From Candidatus Gastranaerophilales bacterium (lineage in GTDB: Bacteria; Cyanobacteriota; Vampirovibrionia; Gastranaerophilales; Gastranaerophilaceae): a stretch of 64,000 bases of DNA. Position 1 is the stretch's first letter. Every line of letters starts with the position of its first letter. The notes beneath the pieces are model-generated. The model was not told the origin of the DNA. It did no database searches and saw only the letters and a list, made by a program, of their open reading frames with translations. A program made the translations under genes and the position numbers. The stretch is taken from positions 1 through 64,000 of the forward strand of contig CANQNW010000001.1 of NCBI GenBank assembly GCA_947625305.1, given 5' to 3'. Shown here piece after piece: positions 54,705-61,870 of this stretch.

Positions 54705-55712
54705 TTAATTAGAATGTCTTAGAGCTTCAAAAGTAAAAGATGTATCAAGATATTCACCAGTAAAACCGGGCGGAAGCGGTCTAAAGGGAGCTGTCAGTTT
54801 TATTGCGTTAATACAAGATAAATCAACACTTTCTACTCCAGATGATTCTTTTATAACAGGTTCTTTTATTAAACTTCCCTCTTTTGATACATTAAAATCT
54901 ACTACTACTTTAACCTTATCAAGATTGCTTCTTTCCATATCCGATGGTAATACCCAATTAGCTTTAATTTGCCTGTGCAAATCCCTCATATATACATCCC
55001 ATTCGCTTCTTGTTAAACCTTGAAATACTTTTTCATTATTCTCTTGAAGATTTTGTTGATTTATAGTGAGATTTTGAGGAGTATTCTGCGTGGGAATTTC
55101 TTGTTTAGCTTCTTGTTTTGATTCTTGGGTATAGGCTTGGCTGCTATTTGGATATACAATATCAGTAAACTTGTTCCAAAGAGGTATGAATAGCAATGCT
55201 ATAATCAAGGCAATAATTGAAAGTTTAAGGTTTTTGCCGTATATTTCTTTGAATGCCTTATAAACTTTTATGGGATTAAACATTGATTTGTAAAAATCTA
55301 TAATTTTGCCTATATAATCTATATTTTCGTAGTTTTCTTCTTGCGTGTATTGTACATATTCGTTTTGGGAGCTTTCTTCTTTGTAATCTTCTTCTTGATA
55401 ACTTTCGTTTTGATAATCTTCTTCTTGGTAATCTTCTTGTGCTGAATTGTCCGTATCATCGGTTGAATAATTACTATAGTTGTTTGTACTTTCATTTACC
55501 TTAGAATACTTGCCATTATGGTGTTCTAAATAGTCTTTTAAGTACTCGTTTGCTTCATTGAGTTTCTTCATCAATGCTTCATAGCCGACTCTTTCTGCTT
55601 CGTTGCTTGCTTTATCGGGGTGATATTGAAATACTTTTTTGCGATATGCTTTCTTTAAATCAGCCAAATCAAATTCATCAGGCAAATCAAGTAACTTTAT
55701 ATATTCTTCCAC
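54705..55712 (-). CDS. J-domain/TonB-C fusion membrane protein
   Basis: This is a 335 aa protein starting at a GTG that shares a base with the previous gene's TAG. Residues 1-65 form a DnaJ domain with HPD at 31-33 (VFQYHPDKASNE). A long acidic Gln/Glu/Tyr-rich stretch (about 80-125) with repeated EEDYxxE(S/D)Y follows, then one transmembrane helix (about 165-183), a Gln/Asn linker, and a TonB/TolA C-terminal domain (about 240-335; RQIKANWVLPSD, VVVDFNVSKEGSLI, TAPFRPLPPGF). Topology would place the J-domain in the cytosol and TonB-C in the periplasm. No ExbB/ExbD is nearby. It is the last gene of the RiPP-containing run. Confidence 0.75.
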   Translation of the reverse strand: MEEYIKLLDLPDEFDLADLKKAYRKKVFQYHPDKASNEAERVGYEALMKKLNEANEYLKDYLEHHNGKYSKVNESTNNYSNYSTDDTDNSAQEDYQEEDYQNESYQEEDYKEESSQNEYVQYTQEENYENIDYIGKIIDFYKSMFNPIKVYKAFKEIYGKNLKLSIIALIIALLFIPLWNKFTDIVYPNSSQAYTQESKQEAKQEIPTQNTPQNLTINQQNLQENNEKVFQGLTRSEWDVYMRDLHRQIKANWVLPSDMERSNLDKVKVVVDFNVSKEGSLIKEPVIKESSGVESVDLSCINAIKLTAPFRPLPPGFTGEYLDTSFTFEALRHSN

Positions 55713-56269
55713 TATTTCTCTTTCTTTTGTTTATTTTGCTTTTCTATCATCAAGTAATTTTGCTGAGGATTTAAAATGCTTCTATTTTGCTTATTCTCGA
55801 TACTTTTAGTGTTGCTGTTATTCTTAATTCTCTTTTGTTCTTTACTTGTTATTCCTTTTGTCTTATTAGCCCCTATGCTATCGGTCTTAGTTCCTTGTAT
55901 TTGTTCTTGGTAGGGGTTTTCTTGTGTCGGGTAATGCTCTTTTGCAGTATAAGTTTTAATTTCTTTGTAATAAACCTTATTTGTTTCTTGTGTTGTGAAA
56001 AACAAGTTTTTCAATATTGTTAATAGAACTTTTTCCCAGTCAACTTCTTTTAGTTTTCTGCCTATAGTTGCTAATGCTCTGTTGGTTAATTCAATAAGTC
56101 CTTTTCCTGTCTTGACACAAAGTGCTATAGTGCCGTTTGCAGTTTTAACAAGGTAATTCTTTTGGTTGGGTATCAACTTTGTATCTTTTGATACTTTAGC
56201 AGGCTTATTGCTTTTATCGGTATTGGTAAGTTCATTTTTGTTGTTTTTAGCTAATCTGTATTCACTCAT
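55712..56269 (-). CDS. Basic, disordered protein in the RiPP operon
   Basis: This is a 185 aa protein, lysine- and asparagine-rich. The middle section (ANGTIALCVKTGKGLIEL, TIGRKLKEVDWEKVLLTIL) is hydrophobic/amphipathic and may touch the membrane. The C-terminal 80 residues are low-complexity (Gln/Asn/Lys). No known family. It is coupled to the J-domain gene by a TAGTG overlap. Confidence 0.45.
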   Translation of the reverse strand: MSEYRLAKNNKNELTNTDKSNKPAKVSKDTKLIPNQKNYLVKTANGTIALCVKTGKGLIELTNRALATIGRKLKEVDWEKVLLTILKNLFFTTQETNKVYYKEIKTYTAKEHYPTQENPYQEQIQGTKTDSIGANKTKGITSKEQKRIKNNSNTKSIENKQNRSILNPQQNYLMIEKQNKQKKEK

Positions 56270-56278
56270 AATTATTCC

Positions 56279-56692
56279 TTAATACCATTGTGGATAATAG
56301 AAATGCTTTGCTTCTTGTATTGTCTTAAAACAGGGTGTTTGGCTTCCTTCACCGCCATCCGGGATTGGTGTATAACCGTAACCGTTGGGGCTACGTTGCA
56401 TTATCTTATGATGCCCTACATAAGAACCGATTGGGGAATAAAGAACATATCTGTAACCATAGGCAGGACTTCGTTTATCATAAATTGCAACAATCTTTTC
56501 CGAAACATTCTGATTCCTGTCTTTATAACTTTCATAATGAGGAGTTATAAGAATAGTGTTACCCTTAGAGTCTTTCGCTTTTTGTTGTTGTTTCCCAAAG
56601 CTGTGATATAGCTCGGGGGACATATTTGTATCATAAGCAAAGACACAACAAGAGTAAAATAGCAATAAACACAAAATAATAACTCTAACCAT
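56279..56692 (-). CDS. Secreted protein in the RiPP operon
   Basis: This is a 137 aa precursor starting at 56692, where TAGGGAA is 0-3 nt upstream and the upstream peptide gene ends. The signal peptide is MVRVIILCLLLFYSCCVFAY, cleaved near FAY-D. The mature part is rich in Tyr/Gly/Pro (RSPAYGYRYVLYSPIGSYVG, RSPNGYGYTPIPDGG) and ends in FYYPQWY with one cysteine (QTPCFK). A longer frame to 56725 exists but overlaps the preceding peptide. The function is unknown; an export or immunity component is possible. Confidence 0.55.
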   Translation of the reverse strand: MVRVIILCLLLFYSCCVFAYDTNMSPELYHSFGKQQQKAKDSKGNTILITPHYESYKDRNQNVSEKIVAIYDKRSPAYGYRYVLYSPIGSYVGHHKIMQRSPNGYGYTPIPDGGEGSQTPCFKTIQEAKHFYYPQWY

Positions 56693-56696
56693 TTCC

Positions 56697-56810
56697 CTAC
56701 CCTGTAATAATTGCAAAAATAACAAGTATTAGAAAAATCACAAAGACTGCTACTACATGCTTTGCAACAAAGTTATGGATAATCCTTTTAAAATATTCAA
56801 ATAAACCCAT
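56697..56810 (-). CDS. 37 aa single-span membrane peptide
   Basis: ATG at 56810 with ATAGGAA just upstream and 3 bp after the maturase stop. The sequence is MGLFEYFKRIIHNFVAKHVV, then a hydrophobic helix AVFVIFLILVIFAIITG. It has positive residues before the helix, so N-in topology. It is too small to classify. Its tight spacing on both sides supports a real gene. Confidence 0.6.
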   Translation of the reverse strand: MGLFEYFKRIIHNFVAKHVVAVFVIFLILVIFAIITG

Positions 56811-56813
56811 TTC

Positions 56814-58220
56814 CTATACTCCCTGCATTTCTTTCTCGCTGTTCTTATGTAAATCGTTATATGCTTTTTGCTTAACCTTAGCTTGACGACATAAGACATC
56901 GGATTTCTTTAAATATCCGTTTTCTAACATTCCCATGCCAGCACAATAGGTACAAAACGCACAGTAATCTTCTTTATAGCACTCTTTAAGGTCTTTGAAA
57001 GAAACTTGTTGCCATTTATAAAGTTTGCTATTTAAATCCTTATTTAAAGAACCTTGCCAAATGTCTTTTAAACTAATATCGTTTAAGTTACCTAAATCAA
57101 TCGGTAATGATACACAAGGATGAACTTCTAATGTGGGAGTTACACAAAGACTATAACTACCAGCAGAGCATAACCCCTCATTGAGCAATTTATTTATATC
57201 TCGTTTAACAGTCTTTTTGACATTCAAGGGAGATTTTGAGTTTGTGTAGAGTTCATACAAATCTTCTTCACCGACAATGTATCGGAAATTTTTGGTATCG
57301 CCTTCAATGGTCGGTGTTAAAGAAGTATCACCTGCCGTATTTGCCTGTATCTCATCTGCAAACTGCTTAACTGATATACAATCTTTGCAGTTAATGTTTA
57401 ACAAGAAGTTCTTTATTTGGATATTGATATTCTTTGCTCTGAGTTCCTTAATTACACTCAATGTTTTATGATGAGAGCCTTTAACGGATGTAATTTGTTC
57501 ATGAGTATTCTCATTCAAGCTGTACATGCTCAAACCAATCCTATAAGGATAGAGATTTATTATTCTTTCCAACAATTTAGGATTATCATATAATGTTTGA
57601 CCATTAGTAAATATCTCTACAGACATACGTTTACTTCTTGCGTATTCTGCTATTTCAACAAAGTCTTTATCTAAAGTGCATTCACCGCCCGAAAAAGTAA
57701 TATGAAACACACCGAGTTCTCTTGCCTCATCTATTATCTGTTTCATTTTGTCTAAATTGATATAAGTACTGCTTATATTCTTAGGGTTATAGCAATGTAC
57801 GCATTTTAAGTTGCAATTATATGTTAACTCTACGAACAATGAATACAGATAGCCGTTTTTGAAGCACCATTTCATCATATCTTCTTCGAGTTTTAAGGTT
57901 TCTTCTTCGTTATCACAACCAACAGGCTGAATATCGGAGTCTATACTCGTTGTATCGTCTGACTTGTCTGATATAAGGTCTTGGGCTTTAAGTTCATCTA
58001 TAAATCCGTCCAGTTCTTTATCCAGTCCTTTACTTGTCGCCCACTCTTTAACCCTGTTATAATCTTGAGTATCCGATATAATCTTCCATAAATCGGAAGC
58101 AAGCCCTTCCAATAAAACATATTCGTGGATTCTTTCGTTAGAAATAAATGTTCGGCTATCTTCTGTTCCATATTTATATGTTTGATATGCCAGCCATTTT
58201 GGTAGTGATAATTGTGTCAT
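56814..58220 (-). CDS. Radical SAM/SPASM peptide maturase with PqqD-like leader-binding domain
   Basis: This is a 468 aa protein. Residues about 20-85 fit a PqqD-like RiPP recognition element (RTFISNERIHEYVLLEGL, ASDLWKIISDTQDYN). The radical SAM core has CxxxCxxC at C136, C140 and C143 (ELTYNCNLKCVHCYNPK), GGE in ITFSGGECTLD, and a full TIM barrel. The C-terminal SPASM region has the auxiliary cluster cysteines: LCSAGSYSLCVTPTLEVHPC, and YKEDYCAFCTYCAGMG, with a final C in DVLCRQ. Such enzymes install thioether or C-C links in ribosomal peptides. The two precursor-like genes upstream are the obvious substrates. Confidence 0.92.
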   Translation of the reverse strand: MTQLSLPKWLAYQTYKYGTEDSRTFISNERIHEYVLLEGLASDLWKIISDTQDYNRVKEWATSKGLDKELDGFIDELKAQDLISDKSDDTTSIDSDIQPVGCDNEEETLKLEEDMMKWCFKNGYLYSLFVELTYNCNLKCVHCYNPKNISSTYINLDKMKQIIDEARELGVFHITFSGGECTLDKDFVEIAEYARSKRMSVEIFTNGQTLYDNPKLLERIINLYPYRIGLSMYSLNENTHEQITSVKGSHHKTLSVIKELRAKNINIQIKNFLLNINCKDCISVKQFADEIQANTAGDTSLTPTIEGDTKNFRYIVGEEDLYELYTNSKSPLNVKKTVKRDINKLLNEGLCSAGSYSLCVTPTLEVHPCVSLPIDLGNLNDISLKDIWQGSLNKDLNSKLYKWQQVSFKDLKECYKEDYCAFCTYCAGMGMLENGYLKKSDVLCRQAKVKQKAYNDLHKNSEKEMQGV

Positions 58221-58238
58221 TTATAAACCTTTCTTCTG

Positions 58239-58619
58239 CTATTGTATCTCTTGATTGCTAAGCGTAATAATACGGTATGGGAAATCAAGTCTTGGATTTT
58301 TTGTCTCGGCTCTAAATGGCAAATCAAATCTATTTAGTATTGCATTTACTATATCATCAATCCTGTTATCGTTATTGTTATCCTGTAATTCAATAGCAAC
58401 ACTTATACTGAGTAAATTATCTTCATTTTGCTCAAAAGTTATAAGTGCAGTTATATTATTCTCACGCATTTGTTGGTCAATAAAACCTAAATCAAAACGA
58501 TGCTCATTGATTTGCACAACATTGTCATTAGTCTGATTTTCTTCTGTTTCCAGCATATTGGGTGTTATATAACCTAAATTTAAGACAATTTCTCTTAAAA
58601 TATCTATAGTTTCTTCCAT
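58239..58619 (-). CDS. Small partner gene between precursors and maturase
   Basis: This is a 126 aa acidic protein. ATG at 58619 has AAAGGAAAC upstream; a TTG 21 bp earlier is the alternative. The sequence has a helical N-terminus (MEETIDILREIVLNLGYITP) and an alpha/beta part (ALITFEQNEDNLLSISVAIE, then DDIVNAILNRFDLPFRA), recalling YbjN/type III chaperone-like folds. It may chaperone the precursor or be a second leader-binding protein. It is 18 bp upstream of the maturase. Confidence 0.5.
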   Translation of the reverse strand: MEETIDILREIVLNLGYITPNMLETEENQTNDNVVQINEHRFDLGFIDQQMRENNITALITFEQNEDNLLSISVAIELQDNNNDNRIDDIVNAILNRFDLPFRAETKNPRLDFPYRIITLSNQEIQ

Positions 58620-58640
58620 TAAGTTTCCTTTCTTAATCAA

Positions 58641-58662
58641 AAGCCCCTAATTAAAGGGGCTT
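58641..58662 (-). terminator. Weak terminator or attenuator between precursors and maturase genes
   Basis: On the - strand AAGCCCC, loop TTTAATTA, GGGGCTTTTGATT. The T run is short, so it probably lets part of the transcription through. This gives many precursor transcripts and fewer maturase transcripts. A degenerate copy follows precursor 2 (near 58803-58826). Confidence 0.65.
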
Positions 58663-58671
58663 AAATTGCAT

Positions 58672-58773
58672 TCAGTATTGTCTGTACATAATGCCACAGG
58701 CACTTTCAGAACCTAGTGGGCAGCCACAAACGATTTTACTTGTGTGTCTTGCAATTCTTGAAATCTTAAGCAT
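58672..58773 (-). CDS. RiPP precursor peptide 1 (33 aa)
   Basis: ATG at 58773 with AAAGGAAAAAC upstream. The peptide is MLKISRIARHTSKIVCGCP followed by LGSESACGIMYRQY. Its first 19 residues are identical to precursor 2 and the C-terminal part varies around CGCPxGxxxxCG, with three Cys. A short conserved leader and variable Cys-rich core next to a radical SAM/SPASM enzyme with a PqqD-like domain is the classic RiPP pattern. The natural product class (thioether or other) cannot be told from sequence. I recognise no known precursor family. Confidence 0.8.
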   Translation of the reverse strand: MLKISRIARHTSKIVCGCPLGSESACGIMYRQY

Positions 58774-58836
58774 TGTTTTTCCTTTACTTAGTTTTGCTAC
58801 GAATGCCCCTAATTAAAAAGGCTTAGATTACATTCA

Positions 58837-58935
58837 TTAATTTCTGTACAAAACGCCACATGAGTGTTGAGTACCTTGTGGGCAGCCACAAACAATTTTA
58901 CTTGTGTGTCTTGCAATTCTTGAAATTTTAAGCAT
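58837..58935 (-). CDS. RiPP precursor peptide 2 (32 aa)
   Basis: ATG at 58935 with AAGGAGAATAG upstream, stronger than for precursor 1. The peptide is MLKISRIARHTSKIVCGCP followed by QGTQHSCGVLYRN. The start codons are exactly 162 bp apart, and the DNA around them is repeated, so this is a tandem duplication with divergence concentrated in the core. It is the first gene of the operon and would be first after the invertible promoter segment. Confidence 0.8.
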   Translation of the reverse strand: MLKISRIARHTSKIVCGCPQGTQHSCGVLYRN

Positions 58936-58968
58936 TTCACTATTCTCCTTTTTTGCTTTTGCACCAAT

Positions 58969-59119
58969 TTAGATAAAAAGGTGCATAATTCTTAAAACCC
59001 ATACATTGCAAAGGGTTTAACGATTAAGAAATATAAACAAAATATGGTTATGCAACTTGACAAGGGTGTCGGATTGCATATAAAATTGTTTTGTAGATAG
59101 AATGCACCTTTTTATCTAA
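58969..59119. promoter_or_regulatory. Candidate invertible promoter segment (18 bp perfect inverted repeats)
   Basis: The left arm 58969-58986 (TTAGATAAAAAGGTGCAT) and the right arm 59102-59119 (ATGCACCTTTTTATCTAA) are perfect reverse complements, 115 bp apart. Between them lies a promoter: TTGACA at 59057-59062, 16 nt spacer, TATAAA at 59079-59084, pointing right and away from the RiPP genes. Inverting the segment would place its -10 at about 59004-59009 on the - strand, with a start near 58997, about 60 bp before the precursor 2 ATG. FimB/FimE-sized recombinases are at 54000 and 59418. As sequenced, the switch would be OFF. Confidence 0.7.
59057..59084 (+). promoter_or_regulatory. Strong promoter in the invertible segment
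   Basis: TTGACA, 16 nt, TATAAA. Preceded by CAAC and followed by AAGGGTGT, like the promoter cores at 52522 and (on the - strand) 60800. It currently drives transcription into 59120-59417, which has no + strand gene. Confidence 0.7.
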
Positions 59120-59248
59120 TCTGTCGCATAAGGTTATGGTGCATAAGAGCAGAAATAATGGGATTGGTTTGGGATTAAGAAGTTTGCTTATACAAAGTGT
59201 ATGCTAATCTTTATTGTCGTCAGTAACAAAGCCTACTGTATCCACAAT

Positions 59249-59417
59249 TTATATTACTCTTTCCGAATGCAAGACTGATGACAACATCGCTACCCCTTGT
59301 TCCGTAAAGACATAGGGAAGATATTGTCTGCCACCGCCTTTGGCTGAGGTCGCAATTTGCGACCTCACCTTTAAGTCCTCATATTCTTCACTTGTGAGTT
59401 GAAAGCTAATTATATCA
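59249..59417 (-). pseudogene. Decayed ORF6N-domain antirepressor fragment
   Basis: In one - strand frame the sequence reads [20 protein letters not shown], then [20 protein letters not shown], then [13 protein letters not shown], stop at 59249. This matches the core of ORF6N domains of phage antirepressors. The start and the rest of the gene are missing; the fragment begins at the recombinase 2 stop codon. The perfect 23 bp palindrome at 59345-59367 lies within it, encoding the VRSQIATS part. The remaining bases of this gap (59120-59248) hold nothing I can identify. Confidence 0.75.
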
Positions 59418-59981
59418 TTACAGTTCAAAGTTATTATATGATATATCTATCGTTTCTTGGTCAATCCCTATATATCTCAAGGTTATAGAAGGTGATGAAT
59501 GGTTCAATATCTTCTGTAAAAGTGCTATATCATTATACTGCTTATAGAAGAAATAGCCAAATGACTTCCTTAATGTGTGTGTTCCACAGTTTATGTTGAT
59601 GTTTAACTTATTACAAGCCTCATTTAAGAACCTGTACACTTGTGAACGGTTTAACCTGCAATGCTTCTTTCCTACAAATAGAGGTTCACCCTCACCAAAT
59701 GAATAAATTTGTTCTCGGTATCTAAGATATTCTCTGATAAGTTTCTTTAGTTTATTGTTCAGCGGAAATCTTTTGTATTTGCCTGTCTTTCTTTCTCGGA
59801 TTTCAACATAAGTCTTGTTCTTAACATCAGATATATCCAATGCAAGAATGTCTGATATTCTAAGTCCTGTATTGACTCCAAGTGCAAAGATTAACTGATT
59901 TCTTTTGCTGTAGCTTTTCAGATATTCTTCTATTTCTTCAATGTGTTTCCTGTCTTTAATCGGTTCAACTATGTTTTTCAT
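59418..59981 (-). CDS. Minimal tyrosine recombinase 2 (FimB/FimE-sized)
   Basis: This is a 187 aa recombinase from the ATG at 59981 ([13 protein letters not shown]); a longer frame to 60020 exists but its extension has no counterpart in the paralog. Catalytic residues: Arg in [18 protein letters not shown] (His, Arg), LNHSSPS (His) and Tyr in LRYIGIDQ. Close paralog of the enzyme at 54000, with the same catalytic-domain-only layout. It lies 300 bp from the 18 bp inverted repeats and is the best candidate for the invertase acting on them. Confidence 0.88.
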   Translation of the reverse strand: MKNIVEPIKDRKHIEEIEEYLKSYSKRNQLIFALGVNTGLRISDILALDISDVKNKTYVEIRERKTGKYKRFPLNNKLKKLIREYLRYREQIYSFGEGEPLFVGKKHCRLNRSQVYRFLNEACNKLNININCGTHTLRKSFGYFFYKQYNDIALLQKILNHSSPSITLRYIGIDQETIDISYNNFEL

Positions 59982-60050
59982 CTTCTTACACTCCGTTATG
60001 TTTATTGTGGTACATAACAAAATGTAATATGATGAAGAATTTATCTTAAA

Positions 60051-60749
60051 TTAAGCATTACTCTTTTCTTCTTTTAAAGACTGTTTGCACATCTCGATAT
60101 ATTCATCAAGAACTTTATATTTGGGGTCTGTTTTCTTGGATTTTCCGTAATATTTCATGGCATCTTCAAAAAGCCCATACAGATGTTTTATATAACCGAT
60201 GTTGCCTAAAGCCGCTGCCTTATAGTAGGACTGCGGTTTTAGTTCCAATACTTTATAATAATTCAAAAGAGCTTTATCAAGTTCATCTAAACATCTATAG
60301 CAATCTGCAATTCTTAAATAACAAATATCCGAGCAAAAGTCCATTTCTATTGCCTTTGTAAAATCATCAATAGCAAGCTCATATTGAGATAAATTAGCAT
60401 AGCGAATTGTTCCTCTTATGTAATATGCTTCTGCCATATCATCAGAATTCAGCTCAATAGCTTTATCAAGATAAAACGTATCTTTAGTTTTGATGTTTTG
60501 TTCAAATAGTATATAGCCTGTGTTTAAATATGTTCTTGCATCATTTGGGTTTAATGCCATAGCGGTTTTAAAGTCATTTAATGCACTTTTGAAGTCTTTT
60601 AGTTTAAATCTGCAAAAAGCTCTTTGGATATATGCACGTTCAAAGCTCTTATCAAGCTCAATAACTTTATCGTAATTTTTGATAGCTTCCTTATAGTTTT
60701 CGATTATTTGCTTACTATAACCCTGTTCAAAGTATTCTTTTGCTTCCAT
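60051..60749 (-). CDS. Tetratricopeptide repeat protein
   Basis: This is a 232 aa protein composed of about six TPR motifs: AIKNYDKVIELDKSFERAYI, ALNDFKTAMALNPNDARTYL, YYIRGTIRYANLSQYELAID, and LLNYYKVLELKPQSYYKAAA among others. A cytosolic protein interaction scaffold. Its promoter is of the TTGACAAGGGT type (60795-60800). The partner is unknown. It lies upstream of recombinase 2 on the same strand. Confidence 0.85.
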   Translation of the reverse strand: MEAKEYFEQGYSKQIIENYKEAIKNYDKVIELDKSFERAYIQRAFCRFKLKDFKSALNDFKTAMALNPNDARTYLNTGYILFEQNIKTKDTFYLDKAIELNSDDMAEAYYIRGTIRYANLSQYELAIDDFTKAIEMDFCSDICYLRIADCYRCLDELDKALLNYYKVLELKPQSYYKAAALGNIGYIKHLYGLFEDAMKYYGKSKKTDPKYKVLDEYIEMCKQSLKEEKSNA

Positions 60750-60771
60750 GTGCCACCCCTTATACGAATAA

Positions 60772-60800
60772 GTTTAAATGCGAGTGCCAACCCTTGTCAA
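60772..60800 (-). promoter_or_regulatory. TTGACAAGGGT-type promoter of the TPR gene
   Basis: On the - strand TTGACA (60800-60795), 16 nt spacer, TTTAAA, then the TPR start codon about 25 nt further on. The AACTTGACAAGGGT core is the same as in the invertible segment. Confidence 0.6.
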
Positions 60801-60853
60801 GTTAACATTCTCAAAGGCTTATCATACAAGGAATATATACAGAGTAATTAAAG

Positions 60854-61696
60854 TTAATCCTTCTTCTTAATCTGCTTTGGTTTCTTGCTTTGAGGTAAGA
60901 AGTTATCACCTGTTACAACTTTTTGCCCTGTGGTTTGCTCAAAGTCTTTTCTTGCCCTGTTTGCAACTTTTCCGCCTTTAATAGCTGCATGCTTGTTTTC
61001 TTCCATTCCTATCGCATTTTCACTTTCAGCTACTTGTCTTGTTGAAAGCTCTGCAAGAGCGGTAAAGATAAGTTCAGCTTCTGACATGTGGTCTCTAAGG
61101 TTTTGTGATTTTAAGCCCTTTAAGTTCTTATGTTCTTTTACGGACAATCCGCTCCATTCTTGATGAATAATGTTTGTAAGAATGGCATATTCTTCGCCTT
61201 CTGATATTTCGTGGTCTTTCCAGTAGTCAGTCAGCTTATTTCTGGTTTCTTGACCTGTCATTCGTTGCTGAATCCATTTTTCGCTATACCCAAGTTTTTT
61301 GTATGTTTCTCTGGCTCTATCAATAGCTGTTGTCGGGTCAGCCATTTCTTTCATTCTTTCATATCCTACTTTTGCTAACCATTGTTTAACTGGTTCAGCT
61401 TTCTTTGAAGGAACAGATTGAATTATACGCAATAAAGTTTCTACATCAGTGCAATCTGTAGCATATTTTTTGCCATCACTTGCTTTCAGTTTCAGTTGTA
61501 CGATTTTTTCGTACAACTGACTAAAACCCTCATCATCAGCAAGTTTTATCTTTAAATCGCTCCAATATCTTCTTGGATTTTTGCTTTCCGTTAGAATTGA
61601 AATTATATCAATTATTGAAAAATACCAATGTTCTTTTTCATCGTCATAATAAGAACGAATTTTATTACCTTCAAATATTCTTAATTCTTCTGCCAT
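60854..61696 (-). CDS. BRO-family/DinD-like phage antirepressor-type protein
   Basis: This is a 280 aa protein. The N-terminal Bro-N domain reads IRSYYDDEKEHWYFSIIDII, RYWSDLKIKL and SVPSKKAEPVKQWLAKVGYE. The C-terminal half has the conserved KLGYSEKWIQQRMTGQETRN, WSGLSVKEHKNLKGLKSQNL and GGKVANRARKDFEQTTG motifs. Such proteins are frequent in phages and integrative elements of gut bacteria and are thought to act in regulation or DNA-damage response. A TTGACA lies at 61741-61746 on the - strand, upstream of the gene, with TATA-rich sequence after it. Confidence 0.82.
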   Translation of the reverse strand: MAEELRIFEGNKIRSYYDDEKEHWYFSIIDIISILTESKNPRRYWSDLKIKLADDEGFSQLYEKIVQLKLKASDGKKYATDCTDVETLLRIIQSVPSKKAEPVKQWLAKVGYERMKEMADPTTAIDRARETYKKLGYSEKWIQQRMTGQETRNKLTDYWKDHEISEGEEYAILTNIIHQEWSGLSVKEHKNLKGLKSQNLRDHMSEAELIFTALAELSTRQVAESENAIGMEENKHAAIKGGKVANRARKDFEQTTGQKVVTGDNFLPQSKKPKQIKKKD

Positions 61697-61870
61697 CGCT
61701 GTTGCTCCTATAAACCCATGCTATATAATCATGGAGGTCTTGTCAATTTGTTAAACATTCAACGAGAGGCTACTCACGCTGCTCTGACCGGGTTTTGAAT
61801 ATCTGCATGGTAAAGTTTATCTTAGAAATCATCAACAGGGCTGGAAATCAATTTTTGAGCTGCTGAACGA

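Noticed and set aside
58672..58935. Two small peptides as type I toxins or bacteriocin-immunity peptides
   Set aside because: They lack a membrane-spanning hydrophobic stretch, share a leader and have variable Cys cores beside a PqqD-like/SPASM enzyme, so RiPP precursors fit better.
59345..59367. Perfect 23 bp palindrome TGAGGTCGCAA-T-TTGCGACCTCA as an operator or origin site
   Set aside because: It lies inside the decayed ORF6N coding frame and encodes the conserved RSQIATS part, so coding constraint explains much of it. An operator role cannot be supported.
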